The notes under the pieces were generated by a model. The model had not been told where the DNA came from and searched no databases. It saw nothing but the letters and a program-made list of their open reading frames with translations. Made by a program: the position numbers and the translations under genes. From Streptomyces chattanoogensis (GTDB taxonomy: Bacteria > Actinomycetota > Actinomycetes > Streptomycetales > Streptomycetaceae), in assembly GCF_001294335.1 (NCBI RefSeq), contig NZ_LGKG01000169.1, forward strand, positions 1 through 40,308: 40,308 nt of DNA, in the 5' to 3' direction. This document shows, one piece after another, positions 23,467 through 31,437 of this stretch; position 1 is the first letter of the stretch; every line of letters begins with the position of its first letter.

Positions 23467-24198
23467 TCAGGCGTTGAGGGTGGTGATGTTCCACCAGCGC
23501 TCGGAGGCCAGGTCGAGTCTGATCGGGACGGGCTTGCCCGTTTCGCGGTGGAGCAGGGCGTCGTAGGAGCGCTCCGGGAGGGGGCGGGTCGTCCACGGCC
23601 GGCCGTCGTGGCCGTTGTCGGGGACGGAGGGGATGGTGATCTCCGGGGCGCTTGCCAGGTCGGCCTGGGTGACGCCGTCGGGGACCTGCTCGAGGGTGAT
23701 GATCTGCTCGAAGTGGGGGCGCTTGACCAGGCGGTGGGCGATATGGGCCTCGCTGCCCTCGCCGTAGATCAGGTAGGTGAGGTGGGGCGGGAAGTCCTCC
23801 TGGCTGAACGGGCGGAAGTTCAGGACCTGCTTGATGCGGGCGGTGAACTCGCCGGAGAGGGGCTCCCAGATCCGGTCCTCGCCGTTGCCGGTCTGGGTGA
23901 CCCGGTCGAGCCGGGCCCGGTACTCGGTCACGGAGCCGTCGCCGATGGGCGGCAGGACCATGTCGACGGTGTTGCGTACGGCGTGCCAGCTGCCGGGGCG
24001 GTCCGCGCGGTCCTGGAGGTACGTCTCGACGATCTCGGTGGGCAGGTCGTACTTGAGCACGACCTGGTAGGCGTGCTCGGCCATGCCGAACATGGCCAGG
24101 TGATAGCCGTGGATCACCTGCCGCCCGGCCAGGATGAAGGAGTGGACGGAGGGGGCCTCTCCGTCGTGGTCGTGGTCGTGGCGGTGCTGGGCGTTCAT
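23467..24198 (-). CDS. Hypothetical protein with His/Asp-rich N-terminus, 243 aa
   Basis: Not recognised. The product is soluble, with an N-terminal HRHDHDHDGE stretch that could bind divalent metal. It is followed by a helical segment (SFILAGRQVIHGYHLAMFGMAEHAYQVVLKYDLP) and a mixed domain ending in DLASERWWNITTLNA. There is no signal peptide. The ATG at 24198 lies about 13 nt after GAAAGGA. A 10-bp hairpin (24231-24240 with 24248-24257) stands 32 bp upstream in the likely leader. Confidence 0.72.
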   Translation of the reverse strand: MNAQHRHDHDHDGEAPSVHSFILAGRQVIHGYHLAMFGMAEHAYQVVLKYDLPTEIVETYLQDRADRPGSWHAVRNTVDMVLPPIGDGSVTEYRARLDRVTQTGNGEDRIWEPLSGEFTARIKQVLNFRPFSQEDFPPHLTYLIYGEGSEAHIAHRLVKRPHFEQIITLEQVPDGVTQADLASAPEITIPSVPDNGHDGRPWTTRPLPERSYDALLHRETGKPVPIRLDLASERWWNITTLNA

Positions 24199-24230
24199 AC
24201 GGGTTCGGTGTCCTTTCGGGGGCAGGGATG

Positions 24231-24257
24231 AGGGGCAGGCGCGAAGGGCCTGCCCCT
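24231..24257 (-). promoter_or_regulatory. Leader hairpin upstream of the 23467-24198 gene
   Basis: AGGGGCAGGC and GCCTGCCCCT pair perfectly over 10 bp with a 7-nt loop. It may terminate the 95-aa protein gene upstream on the same strand, or be a leader structure of the next gene. The rest of the 24199-24432 gap shows no supported gene. Confidence 0.5.
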
Positions 24258-24432
24258 TGGAAAGAGCTATTGACGGATGCCTGCTGTGCAGGTGCACGAC
24301 ACGGGCGGAGTCACGCGAACAGAGGGCGCATCATCGGGCGCCGGGGTGAATCCGGCAGCTCACACCTGCCGGCCTGTCGTCTGGGAGGAGTGGCCGCCGC
24401 GCCCCGGAGAACGGCGCACGGGCGGGTCCCGC

Positions 24433-24720
24433 TCAGAGCACCAGCCGCTCCGGCATCGGCTGCTCCACCCCGTCCAGCTCCAGCGTGCAGCGCGGAGTGG
24501 TCGGCACCAGATGCGGCTCCCGGACCAGGACCCGGAACGGGTGGACGGGCTCGCCGGGCAGCTCGCCGTTGAGGACGTTCATGCCCCGGCCGTGCTGCTT
24601 GCGGTAGGCGACCACCTTGCCGTTGACCAGCAGCTCTATCTCGCCCTCCCGGCTGGGACCGACGTTCACGGTGATCGAGTGCCCCTCCTGATCCACATGG
24701 AAGTGGTGGCTCCGGCTCAT
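24433..24720 (-). CDS. Hypothetical protein, 95 aa
   Basis: Not recognised. A small beta-rich protein: SHHFHVDQEGHSITVNVGPSREGEIELLVNGKVVAYRK, then a linker and PFRVLVREPHLVPTTPRCTLELDGVEQPMPERL. The pattern suggests a single immunoglobulin-like or jelly-roll-like domain. The ATG at 24720 follows GGAGG. It is divergent from the M50 protease gene across a 228-bp gap in which I see no clear element. Confidence 0.68.
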   Translation of the reverse strand: MSRSHHFHVDQEGHSITVNVGPSREGEIELLVNGKVVAYRKQHGRGMNVLNGELPGEPVHPFRVLVREPHLVPTTPRCTLELDGVEQPMPERLVL

Positions 24721-24948
24721 GACACGCCTCCGACCTCGTCGCGCATACGTCCACATTCGCCACGTACATCCCGGACGCGCGTCCGGCACGTACGTCCAGC
24801 ATCCAGGATCCGGCGTTCAGGTCAAAACGGATATGGAGTGGAAATTCACCGAGAGCAGTGCATGTCTGTGCATGTCTATGCGTACCCGTACCTCCCGGAC
24901 CTCCCAAGAGTGACAATTGGGTCGGGAAGGCATGTGCGGGAGACGACG

Positions 24949-26199
24949 ATGAACGGCTCCACGAAGGGCTCGGTGAGCGGTTCGGCGGGCGGTGGCCCGG
25001 CGGGCGGCTCGATGGGCGGCGGCTCGATGGGCGGGTCGGTCCGTCTCGGACGGGTGCTCGGGGTGCCGCTGCGGATGCACTGGAGCGTGCCGCTGCTGGT
25101 GGTCCTGTTCGCGTACGGGCTCGGCCACCGCACCCTTCCCGTGTGGACCCCCGGGCGCCCGGCCGTCGTCTACGCCGTGGCCGGGGTGGTGGGGGCCGCG
25201 CTGTTCATGGGCAGCCTGGTGCTGCACGAGACGGCACACGCCGCCACGGCCCGGCGCAAGGAGATCTCGGTCGAGGACGTGACGCTGTGGGCGCTGGGCG
25301 GGATGACGCGGATGGGGCGTCCCAAGACCGCCTCGGCGGCCTTCCTGGTGGCCGTCAGCGGGCCGCTGACCAGCCTGGTCATCGGCGGTGCCGCGCTCGG
25401 TGCGGGGATCGGGCTGCACGCGCTGGCCGGCTGGGCCGACGTCCCCGCCGTCGTACTGCTCTGGCTCGGCTGGGCCAATCTCTTCCTGGGCGTCTTCAAT
25501 CTCCTGCCGGCCGTACCGCTCGACGGCGGCCGGGTGGTGCAGGCGCTGCTGTGGTGGCGGATGGGCGACCGGGAGCGCGCCGATATGACCGCGTCCCGGG
25601 GCGGCCAGGTGACCGGTGTGCTGATGGCGGTCGGCGGCTGGGTGCTCCTCCTGCGCGGGGCGCCGGTCGGCCTCTGGGTCGTCTTCATCGGCCTCTTCAT
25701 CATGGTCGTGGCCGGGGCGGAGCGCCGGCACGCCGCCCTGCACACCGCGCTGCGCGGGGTCCGGGTGTCCGAGACCATGACCAGCCTCGTGTTCACCGGC
25801 GCCGACTGGCTCACCGTCCAGCGCTTCATCGACGAGGTGGCCGTGCACTCCCGGCACTCCGTGGTGCCGCTGACCGACTTCGACGGGCGTCCGAGCGGCA
25901 TCGTGCAGATCCGCAGGCTGGCCGCGGTCCCGGCGGCCGGCCGGGAGACCGTGCGGGTGCGCGAGGTGGGCATCCCCCTGTCCCAGTGCGCGGTCGCCGC
26001 CCCCGACGATCTGCTGACCGAGGCGCTGGACCGGATCAGCCTGCGGACCGGGATGCGGATCCTCGTCGTCGACGCGGGGCATCTGGTGGGCGTCGTCACC
26101 GGCAAGGACGTCTCCCGGCTGATGCAGCGGCACACGCTCGGCGGCAGAGCGCAGGGGGAGGAGAGCGAGGAAAGGGGGGACACGGATGAGGGGAGATGA
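24949..26199 (+). CDS. Site-2-protease family (M50) membrane metalloprotease with CBS domain
   Basis: Intramembrane zinc protease of 416 aa. A Gly/Ser-rich N-terminus (1-30) precedes about six membrane segments. The zinc motif HETAH is at 93-97, and the second motif NLLPAVPLDGGRV places the third ligand Asp at 192. A C-terminal region of about 255-400 looks like a pair of CBS repeats (VSETMTSLVFTGADWLTVQRFID and GIPLSQCAVAAPDDLLTEALDRI). This is the class III M50 layout (SpoIVFB-like with CBS). The ATG at 24949 has GGGAGA 5 nt upstream. It overlaps the PP2C gene by 14 bp. Its substrate is unknown. Confidence 0.92.
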   Translation: MNGSTKGSVSGSAGGGPAGGSMGGGSMGGSVRLGRVLGVPLRMHWSVPLLVVLFAYGLGHRTLPVWTPGRPAVVYAVAGVVGAALFMGSLVLHETAHAATARRKEISVEDVTLWALGGMTRMGRPKTASAAFLVAVSGPLTSLVIGGAALGAGIGLHALAGWADVPAVVLLWLGWANLFLGVFNLLPAVPLDGGRVVQALLWWRMGDRERADMTASRGGQVTGVLMAVGGWVLLLRGAPVGLWVVFIGLFIMVVAGAERRHAALHTALRGVRVSETMTSLVFTGADWLTVQRFIDEVAVHSRHSVVPLTDFDGRPSGIVQIRRLAAVPAAGRETVRVREVGIPLSQCAVAAPDDLLTEALDRISLRTGMRILVVDAGHLVGVVTGKDVSRLMQRHTLGGRAQGEESEERGDTDEGR

Positions 26200-26953
26200 G
26201 GCGGCGATGCGGTATGTGACGGTGACCGCCCTCAGTCATACGGGGCTGATCCGCGACCACAACGAGGACAGCCTGGTCGTCGGCCCCTGGACCCTGTGCG
26301 GCACGGTGACCGAGAACCCCCAGACGCTGGTCTTCCCGCTCGTCCGCCCCCTCGTCGTCGCGGTCGCCGACGGTATGGGCGGCCAGCCCGGCGGCGAGGT
26401 GGCCAGCGAGTTGACTGTCCGTCAGCTGGCCATCGTCGGTGCCACCCTGGACTCCGAGGACGTGCTGCGGGACGCCCTGAACGTCTGCAACCAGGCGGTC
26501 TACGCGGCGGCCGACCGCAACCCGGCCCTGACCACCATGGGCACCACCGTCGCCGGTGTCGTCGTCCTCCCGGAGTCCGTCCTCGCCTTCAACGTCGGCG
26601 ACAGCAAGGTCCTCAACGCCACCCCGGACGGCCTCGAGCAGCTGAGCGTCGACGACAGCCCGCCCGCCGTCCCCGGCCACCGCACCACCTCGCTCATCAC
26701 CCAGTCCCTGGGCGGTGCCGTCCACTTCACCCCCGTCACCCCGCACATCACCGCCACGCCCCTGTCCCTCTCCGGCCGCTATTTGGCCTGCACCGACGGC
26801 CTCACCGATCCCGTACCGGAGGAGACTCTCGACGATCTGCTGCAGGCCCACGGCAGCAACAACGGCAAGGCCGCTTTCGAGCTGTGGAAGGCGGCGATCG
26901 AGGCGGGCGGCCCGGACAACATCACGCTGGCGCTGGTGGGAGTGGCGGAGTAG
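26186..26953 (+). CDS. PP2C-family serine/threonine protein phosphatase
   Basis: Metal-dependent phosphatase of 255 aa with the PP2C motifs in order: SHTGLIRDHNEDS, VVAVADGMGGQPGGEVAS, TTMGTTVAGVVV, FNVGDSKVL, ITQSLGG, CTDGLTDPV and GGPDNITLALV. The metal-binding aspartates are intact. No sensor or membrane domain is attached. The ATG at 26186 follows AAAGGGGGGA and overlaps the M50 gene; an ATG at 26207 is an alternative. It could oppose the Ser/Thr kinase encoded 2 kb downstream, but that is inference. Confidence 0.92.
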   Translation: MRGDEAAMRYVTVTALSHTGLIRDHNEDSLVVGPWTLCGTVTENPQTLVFPLVRPLVVAVADGMGGQPGGEVASELTVRQLAIVGATLDSEDVLRDALNVCNQAVYAAADRNPALTTMGTTVAGVVVLPESVLAFNVGDSKVLNATPDGLEQLSVDDSPPAVPGHRTTSLITQSLGGAVHFTPVTPHITATPLSLSGRYLACTDGLTDPVPEETLDDLLQAHGSNNGKAAFELWKAAIEAGGPDNITLALVGVAE

Positions 26954-27025
26954 GTCCCGAGCCCCAGCGCGGGACGTATGTAGCCGACCGCACGCTGGCA
27001 GAGCCCCTGCGGAGGCATGAGGGAG

Positions 27026-27064
27026 CCCCGTCCGTCTGCCGTGGAAATCGGCAGACGGACGGGG
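27026..27064 (+). terminator. 16-bp hairpin downstream of the PP2C gene
   Basis: Arms 27026-27041 and 27049-27064 form a perfect 16-bp stem with a 7-nt loop, followed by TGTTGTC. It is 73 bp after the phosphatase stop codon. Confidence 0.85.
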
Positions 27065-27069
27065 TGTTG

Positions 27070-27318
27070 TCACACGGTCCAGGAGTCAGCCGGATCGTCC
27101 AGCCACACCCGTTCGCCCTTGGCGGTCACGGTCAGACCGAACCGCGATGGGTCCGGCCGGCCATGGCCGGCCCGCCATCGGAACGCGGCCTCCACGTCGT
27201 CCCACAGCCGGCGGGGGCCGCATTGCCAGACGCGCGCCGTGTCCCCGTCCCGGAACATGCAACACGCCCGGGACCGGTCACTCAGGCTGTAGAACCAGAC
27301 CGGCCGGACGCCGTCGCT
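27070..27318 (-). pseudogene. C-terminal remnant of a methyltransferase-domain protein
   Basis: The minus-strand frame encodes about 82 residues resembling the C-terminal end of streptomycete methyltransferase-domain proteins of about 400 aa: VRPVWFYSLSDRS, then RVWQCGPRRLWDDVEAAFRWRAGHGRPDPSRFGLTVTAKGERVWLDD. Upstream of about 27318 the frame stays open to 27513 but is not methyltransferase-like: it runs antisense to a DUF397-like remnant. The catalytic part is missing. The family match is from memory and moderate. Confidence 0.5.
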
Positions 27319-27330
27319 CTTCTCCGCCGT

Positions 27331-27442
27331 TGGTTCAAGTCCTCCTGCAGCGGCAACGGCGGTTCCTGCGTTGAGATCGCCGCCAACCTCGTAGCCTTGC
27401 GCGGGTGTCGGCGGCAAAGGCCGGACGTTCGACATCTTCTGA
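27331..27442 (+). pseudogene. Degenerate DUF397-like fragment
   Basis: The plus-strand sequence WFKSSCSGNGGSCVEIAANLVALR matches the DUF397 pattern (W.KSSyS...g.CVEvA..l.aVR). The expected continuation is not in frame, a second frame ends with RTFDIF and a stop at 27442, and there is no proper start. DUF397 genes usually follow an XRE-type regulator, which is absent. Confidence 0.5.
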
Positions 27443-27469
27443 GCCACCCGGCCGACGGGCCAGAAAGAA

Positions 27470-27504
27470 GGGCCTGCCCGCGACCACCGGCCGCGAGCAG
27501 GCCC
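27470..27504 (-). terminator. Terminator of the DD-peptidase gene
   Basis: Arms 27470-27482 and 27492-27504 form a 13-position stem with one mismatch. On the minus strand it is followed by TTCTTTCT, as in an intrinsic terminator, 29 bp after the DD-peptidase stop codon. Confidence 0.8.
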
Positions 27505-27532
27505 CGCACCCACCCCCCTCAGAGGGCCGGGC

Positions 27533-28426
27533 TCACTTCTTGAAGCCGTAGTCCATCAGCTTCTTCGCGGACGCCGTGCGGGCGGCCACGGACGAGTCGG
27601 CGAGGACCGTGCCGATGACCGTCTTGCCGTTCCGCGTGGCGGCGAAGACCAGGCAGTACTTGGCCTCGGGGCCGGAGCCGGTCTTGACGCCGATGGTGCC
27701 GGAGTAGCTGCCGAGCAGGTTGTTGGTGTTGGTCCACTCCATGTAGCGGTAGCCGCCGTTGGAGGTCGTGACCTTCTGCTTCGTCGACTTCGTCTTCACG
27801 ACCGTACGGAACGTGGAGTACTTCATCGCGCTGCTGGCGAGCTTCGTCAGATCGCGCGGCGTCGAGTAGTTGGCACCGTGCCCTATGCCGTCGAACGAGT
27901 CGAAGTGCGTGTTCGTCAGACCGAGGCTCTTGGCGGTGGAGTTCATCTGCCCGATGAACGACTTCACGCGCGCGTCCCGGGTCGTGCCGGTGCCGAACTT
28001 GTCGGCGAGCGCGTAGGCCGCGTCGCAGCCGGACGGGAGCATCAGCCCGTAGAGCAGCTGGCGGACGGTGACCTTGTCGCCGACGATCAGACGGGCCGAC
28101 GAGGCCCAGTCGTTGTTGACGATGTAGTCGCTGTACGCCTTCTGGACCGTGACCTTGGAATCCAGGTCGAGGTTCTTCTGCGCGAGCACCACCCGGGCCG
28201 TCATGATCTTGGTGGTGGAGCCCGTGGAGCGACGGGTGTCGGCCGCCTTGGTGTAAAGAGTCCTGCCCGTGCCGTTGTTCATCACGAACCCGCCCTTGGC
28301 GGTGATCGTGGGCGCCGCGACGGTGGCGGCCTGCGCCGGAGCGGTGAAGGCCCCGGCCGAGAGGACGGCGCCCGCGGTGACGGCTACCGCGGTCGCGCGG
28401 CGGAAGCCCTTAATGCGGATTTTCAA
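27533..28426 (-). CDS. D-alanyl-D-alanine carboxypeptidase/transpeptidase (S11, K15-like)
   Basis: Secreted low-molecular-mass penicillin-binding protein of 297 aa that would trim or cross-link peptidoglycan stem peptides. A signal peptide (about 1-34, ending AQA) precedes the S11 domain with the three active-site motifs STTK (70-73), SGC (132-134) and KTG (248-250). The Cys in place of Asn in the second motif is the hallmark of the Streptomyces K15 DD-transpeptidase, and the spacing of the motifs is close to that enzyme. The start is an uncommon TTG at 28426 with GGGAG 8 nt upstream. A terminator follows. Confidence 0.93.
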   Translation of the reverse strand: MKIRIKGFRRATAVAVTAGAVLSAGAFTAPAQAATVAAPTITAKGGFVMNNGTGRTLYTKAADTRRSTGSTTKIMTARVVLAQKNLDLDSKVTVQKAYSDYIVNNDWASSARLIVGDKVTVRQLLYGLMLPSGCDAAYALADKFGTGTTRDARVKSFIGQMNSTAKSLGLTNTHFDSFDGIGHGANYSTPRDLTKLASSAMKYSTFRTVVKTKSTKQKVTTSNGGYRYMEWTNTNNLLGSYSGTIGVKTGSGPEAKYCLVFAATRNGKTVIGTVLADSSVAARTASAKKLMDYGFKK

Positions 28427-28447
28427 TCGAATACTCCCAATACCCCT

Positions 28448-28552
28448 GCAGTGCGGTCACCGGCAGTGCGGTCGCGTGCAGCGCGATCACCTGCGGTGCG
28501 GCCGCACACAGAGCGGTCAGATGCCGTGCGGTCAGATGCAGAGCGGTCGGAT
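28448..28552. repeat. Seven 15-bp tandem repeats in the 28427-28742 divergent region
   Basis: Seven head-to-tail 15-bp units with approximate consensus GCAGTGCGGTCAGAT occupy 28448-28552 without gaps. They begin 21 bp upstream of the DD-peptidase start codon on one side and end about 190 bp before the kinase start on the other. The DNA happens to stay open in one plus-strand frame, but no start signal supports a protein there. The remaining part to 28742 holds only the kinase ribosome binding site. Confidence 0.85.
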
Positions 28553-28742
28553 GAGAAGGCCGCTTGCTGGTGAGACGCTCGAGGACGGCCGATGGATGCG
28601 CGCGGTCCGCAGAATTTTCCGGCACCGGGCCGGGCTTCCCGCCGCATCGGCACCCGGCGCCCACAGCCGGGCCGGGCGGAACCCGTCCCCCCTCCTGCAC
28701 GTCTTCCGGCGTGTTGGCGTTGACGGTCCGTGGAGGAATCCG

Positions 28743-30257
28743 GTGGAGCACAGGATGTTGGGGGAGCGCTACGAGCTGGTGGAGCAGCTCGGGCACGGCG
28801 GTATGGGCACGGTCTACCGGGCCGTCGACCACCGGCTGCGCCGTACCGTCGCCGTGAAGACCCTCTCCGCCGAGCTGGCGCTGCAGCCGGAGTTTCTCAC
28901 CCGCTTCCAGCGCGAGGCGCATGCCGCCGCCGCGCTCAACCACCCCGGGGTGGCCACCGTTCACGACGTGGGGGAGGACGATGCGGGCGGCGGCGTCGAG
29001 CCGTATCTGGTGATGGAGTACGTCGAGGGCCGCACGCTCAGCCGGGTGCTGAACGACGGAGCGATGGCGGTGGCGCAGGCCGTCGACATCACGCGTCAGG
29101 TGCTGCAGGCCCTGGAGCACAGTCACCGGCACTCCATCGTCCACCGGGACATCAAGCCGGCGAACGTCATGCTCACCGGTACGGGCACGGTCAAGGTCGT
29201 CGACTTCGGCATCGCCAAGGCCCTCAGCGAGGTGGCCACCCGGCTGACCGGGACCGGCGTCGCGGTCGGCACGCCCGCCTATCTGGCCCCGGAGCAGATC
29301 AACGGGCACGAGACCGACCACCGCACGGACCTGTACGCCGTGGGCTGTCTGCTGTACGAGCTGCTGACGGGGCGTCCCCCGTACACCGGCGACTCGCCCT
29401 TCTCCGTGATGCACCAGCACCTGGCCGCGGAGCCGGTGCCGCCCTCCCGGCTCCGCCCGGAGCTGCCGCCCGCCCTGGACGCGGTGGTCGTCAAGGCCCT
29501 GAGCAAGGACCGGGAGGACCGCTTCGCGGACGCGTCCGCGATGAAGACGGCGGTCGGGGAGGCCGCCGGGGACGGGCCGGCGGTTCCGGTGCGGACGCCC
29601 GCCAGGACGCCCACGCGGACGCCCACGACTGTTGATCCGGCACCGGCAGCCGTGGGCTCCGCACCGGCAGCAGTGGTCTCCGCGCCGCCCGCCGTGGATC
29701 CCGCGCCCGCGGACCCCTCGCCGCCGCCCGCCCGCCGCCGGTGGGCCAGAGTCGTCTTCCACCCCACGGCCGAGGGCGCGGTCGCGCTGCTCGGCTGTGT
29801 GCTGTCCGCGGCGGTCTCCCGTACGGACATGATCGAGGTCGGCCAGTTCGACCGCGTCGCCCTGCTCGCCGCCGTGGCGGGGGCGGTGCTGCTGCTGTGG
29901 TCCGCGCGGCTCGCCTGCGCGGTGGCCTGGGGCCCGGTGGCGGAGGCCGTGGCGGCGTGGTCCCAGCTCTCCCGCGGCTATGTCGGCTGGGAGACCCGCT
30001 ACGTCATGATCGCCCTGGTCCTGGGCATCGTCGGCGCGCTGTGCCTCGCCGCCGGGTACCGGGACGAGCGCTCGGGCGGATTCGCGCTGGTGGCGTTCTG
30101 GTTCACCGCGCTGACAGCCGTCTGGTTCTTCCTCGACGATCTGCACAAGATCGGGGTGTTCTATGTGCTGCTGCTGGGCGTGACGCTCGCCGTGGGGGCG
30201 CAGGTGCTGAAGGCCCGGACCCGGCCGGCGGCGGCCGATGCGGCGCACCGGCGCTGA
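28743..30257 (+). CDS. Serine/threonine protein kinase with C-terminal membrane domain
   Basis: Hanks-type kinase of 504 aa. The kinase domain (about 10-275) is complete: Gly loop LGHGGMGTVY, Lys39 in VAVK, Glu in QREAH, catalytic HRDIKPAN with Asp136, DFGIAKA with Asp154, and APEQ. A Pro/Ala/Thr linker with short repeats (PAAVGSAPAAVVSAPPAVDPAPA) leads to about five membrane segments in residues 340-495, with only short loops outside. PASTA or other sensor domains are absent. The GTG at 28743 follows GGAGGA. It may sense membrane state; its targets are unknown. Confidence 0.93.
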   Translation: MEHRMLGERYELVEQLGHGGMGTVYRAVDHRLRRTVAVKTLSAELALQPEFLTRFQREAHAAAALNHPGVATVHDVGEDDAGGGVEPYLVMEYVEGRTLSRVLNDGAMAVAQAVDITRQVLQALEHSHRHSIVHRDIKPANVMLTGTGTVKVVDFGIAKALSEVATRLTGTGVAVGTPAYLAPEQINGHETDHRTDLYAVGCLLYELLTGRPPYTGDSPFSVMHQHLAAEPVPPSRLRPELPPALDAVVVKALSKDREDRFADASAMKTAVGEAAGDGPAVPVRTPARTPTRTPTTVDPAPAAVGSAPAAVVSAPPAVDPAPADPSPPPARRRWARVVFHPTAEGAVALLGCVLSAAVSRTDMIEVGQFDRVALLAAVAGAVLLLWSARLACAVAWGPVAEAVAAWSQLSRGYVGWETRYVMIALVLGIVGALCLAAGYRDERSGGFALVAFWFTALTAVWFFLDDLHKIGVFYVLLLGVTLAVGAQVLKARTRPAAADAAHRR

Positions 30258-30318
30258 GGCCGGCCGACGCCCGGCCCCGGCATCCACCGCACCGGACAAT
30301 CCGTCCTAACCTGGATAA

Positions 30319-31437
30319 ATGGACGGCGACTTGCTCACCCTGGCCGTCTGCGGCGATGTGATGCTCGCCCGTGGCATCGACCAGATCCTTCCGCATCCCG
30401 GAGATCCGGCGCTGCGGGAGGGGTATGTCCGCGACGCCCGCGTGTACGTCGAGCTGGCGGAGGCGGTGAACGGCCCCATCCCCCGCCCGGTCGGCTACTC
30501 CTGGCCGTGGGGCGACGCGCTGGCGGCGCTCGAGGACGCGGCGCCCGCCGCCTGGGTGATCAATCTGGAGACCAGCGTCACCCGGCACGGCACCTACGCA
30601 CCCGGCCAGGGCATCCACTACCGGATGAACCCCGCGAACCTGCCCTGCCTGGCCGCCGGCCGCCCCGATGTCTGCGTACTGGCCAACAACCACGTCCTGG
30701 ACTTCGGCCCCCTCGGGCTGGCGGAGACGCTCGAGACCCTGGCGGGCGCGGGGCTGCGCACGGCCGGGGCGGGCGCGGACGCCGAGGCGGCGCGTCAGGC
30801 GGCGGCGGTCCCGCTCGAAGGGGGCGGCCGGGTGCTGGTCTGTTCCTTCGGGATGCCGTCCAGCGGGATCCCGCGCACCTGGGCCGCGACCGGAAACCGC
30901 GGCGGGGTGGACTTCGTGGCCGGGCCGTCGGCCACCGCCGCGGCCGCGGTGACCGGCCGGATACGGCAGCTGAAGCGGCCGGGCGATGTGGCGGTGGCCT
31001 CGGTCCACTGGGGTACCAACTGGGGCTATGCGGTCTCCCGGGAGCAGATCGCCTTCGCCCATGCGCTCGTCGACGGCGGCGTGGACGTCGTGCACGGGCA
31101 CTCCTCGCACCACCCCCGCCCCCTGGAGGTCCACCGGGGAAAGCTGATCCTCCACGGGTGCGGCGACTTCATCGACGACTACGAGGGCATCACCGGCCAC
31201 GAGCACTACCGCGACGATCTGCGCCCGCTCTACCTCGCCGCACTGGAGCCGGACACCGGCCGGCTCCACGCTCTGCGGATCGTCCCGCTGCAGGCCCACC
31301 GGATGCGCCTGCGGCACGCCTCGTCCGAGGATTCCCAGTGGCTGCGGGGGCTCTTCGACCGGATGAGCAGCGGCTTTCGCCCGTGCGACGGCACAGGGGC
31401 GGAGGGCGTGCTCACCCTCCGCCCGGGTGCGCCCTAG
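30319..31437 (+). CDS. CapA-family protein (metallophosphatase-like)
   Basis: Protein of 372 aa in the CapA/PgsA family, a calcineurin-like fold linked to poly-gamma-glutamate capsule synthesis in Bacillus. Metal-site motifs are CGDVMLARGID, NLETSVT, LANNHVLDFG, HWGTNWGY and GHSSHHPRPLE. There is no signal peptide, unlike Bacillus CapA, and no capB/capC genes are nearby, so polyglutamate synthesis is not implied. The ATG at 30319 has no visible ribosome binding site (CTGGATAA precedes it), so the mRNA may be leaderless. The stop codon overlaps the stop of the convergent CoA lyase gene. Confidence 0.9.
   Translation: MDGDLLTLAVCGDVMLARGIDQILPHPGDPALREGYVRDARVYVELAEAVNGPIPRPVGYSWPWGDALAALEDAAPAAWVINLETSVTRHGTYAPGQGIHYRMNPANLPCLAAGRPDVCVLANNHVLDFGPLGLAETLETLAGAGLRTAGAGADAEAARQAAAVPLEGGGRVLVCSFGMPSSGIPRTWAATGNRGGVDFVAGPSATAAAAVTGRIRQLKRPGDVAVASVHWGTNWGYAVSREQIAFAHALVDGGVDVVHGHSSHHPRPLEVHRGKLILHGCGDFIDDYEGITGHEHYRDDLRPLYLAALEPDTGRLHALRIVPLQAHRMRLRHASSEDSQWLRGLFDRMSSGFRPCDGTGAEGVLTLRPGAP

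Noticed and set aside
24297..24325. Short minus-strand ORF MMRPLFA and a Cys-containing short ORF nearby, as possible leader peptides
   Set aside because: No ribosome binding site, no known regulatory peptide match, and no clear attenuator before the downstream gene.
24330..24395. Sequence with GGGGTGAATCCGGCAGCTCACACC, reminiscent of parts of a ydaO (c-di-AMP) riboswitch
   Set aside because: Only short motifs match, the full fold cannot be traced, and on the plus strand it leads into the antisense of another gene rather than a suitable target.
28269..28742. Plus-strand open frame through the 15-bp repeats in front of the kinase gene
   Set aside because: The repeat length is a multiple of three, which keeps the frame open by chance; the kinase starts at GTG 28743 with a proper ribosome binding site.
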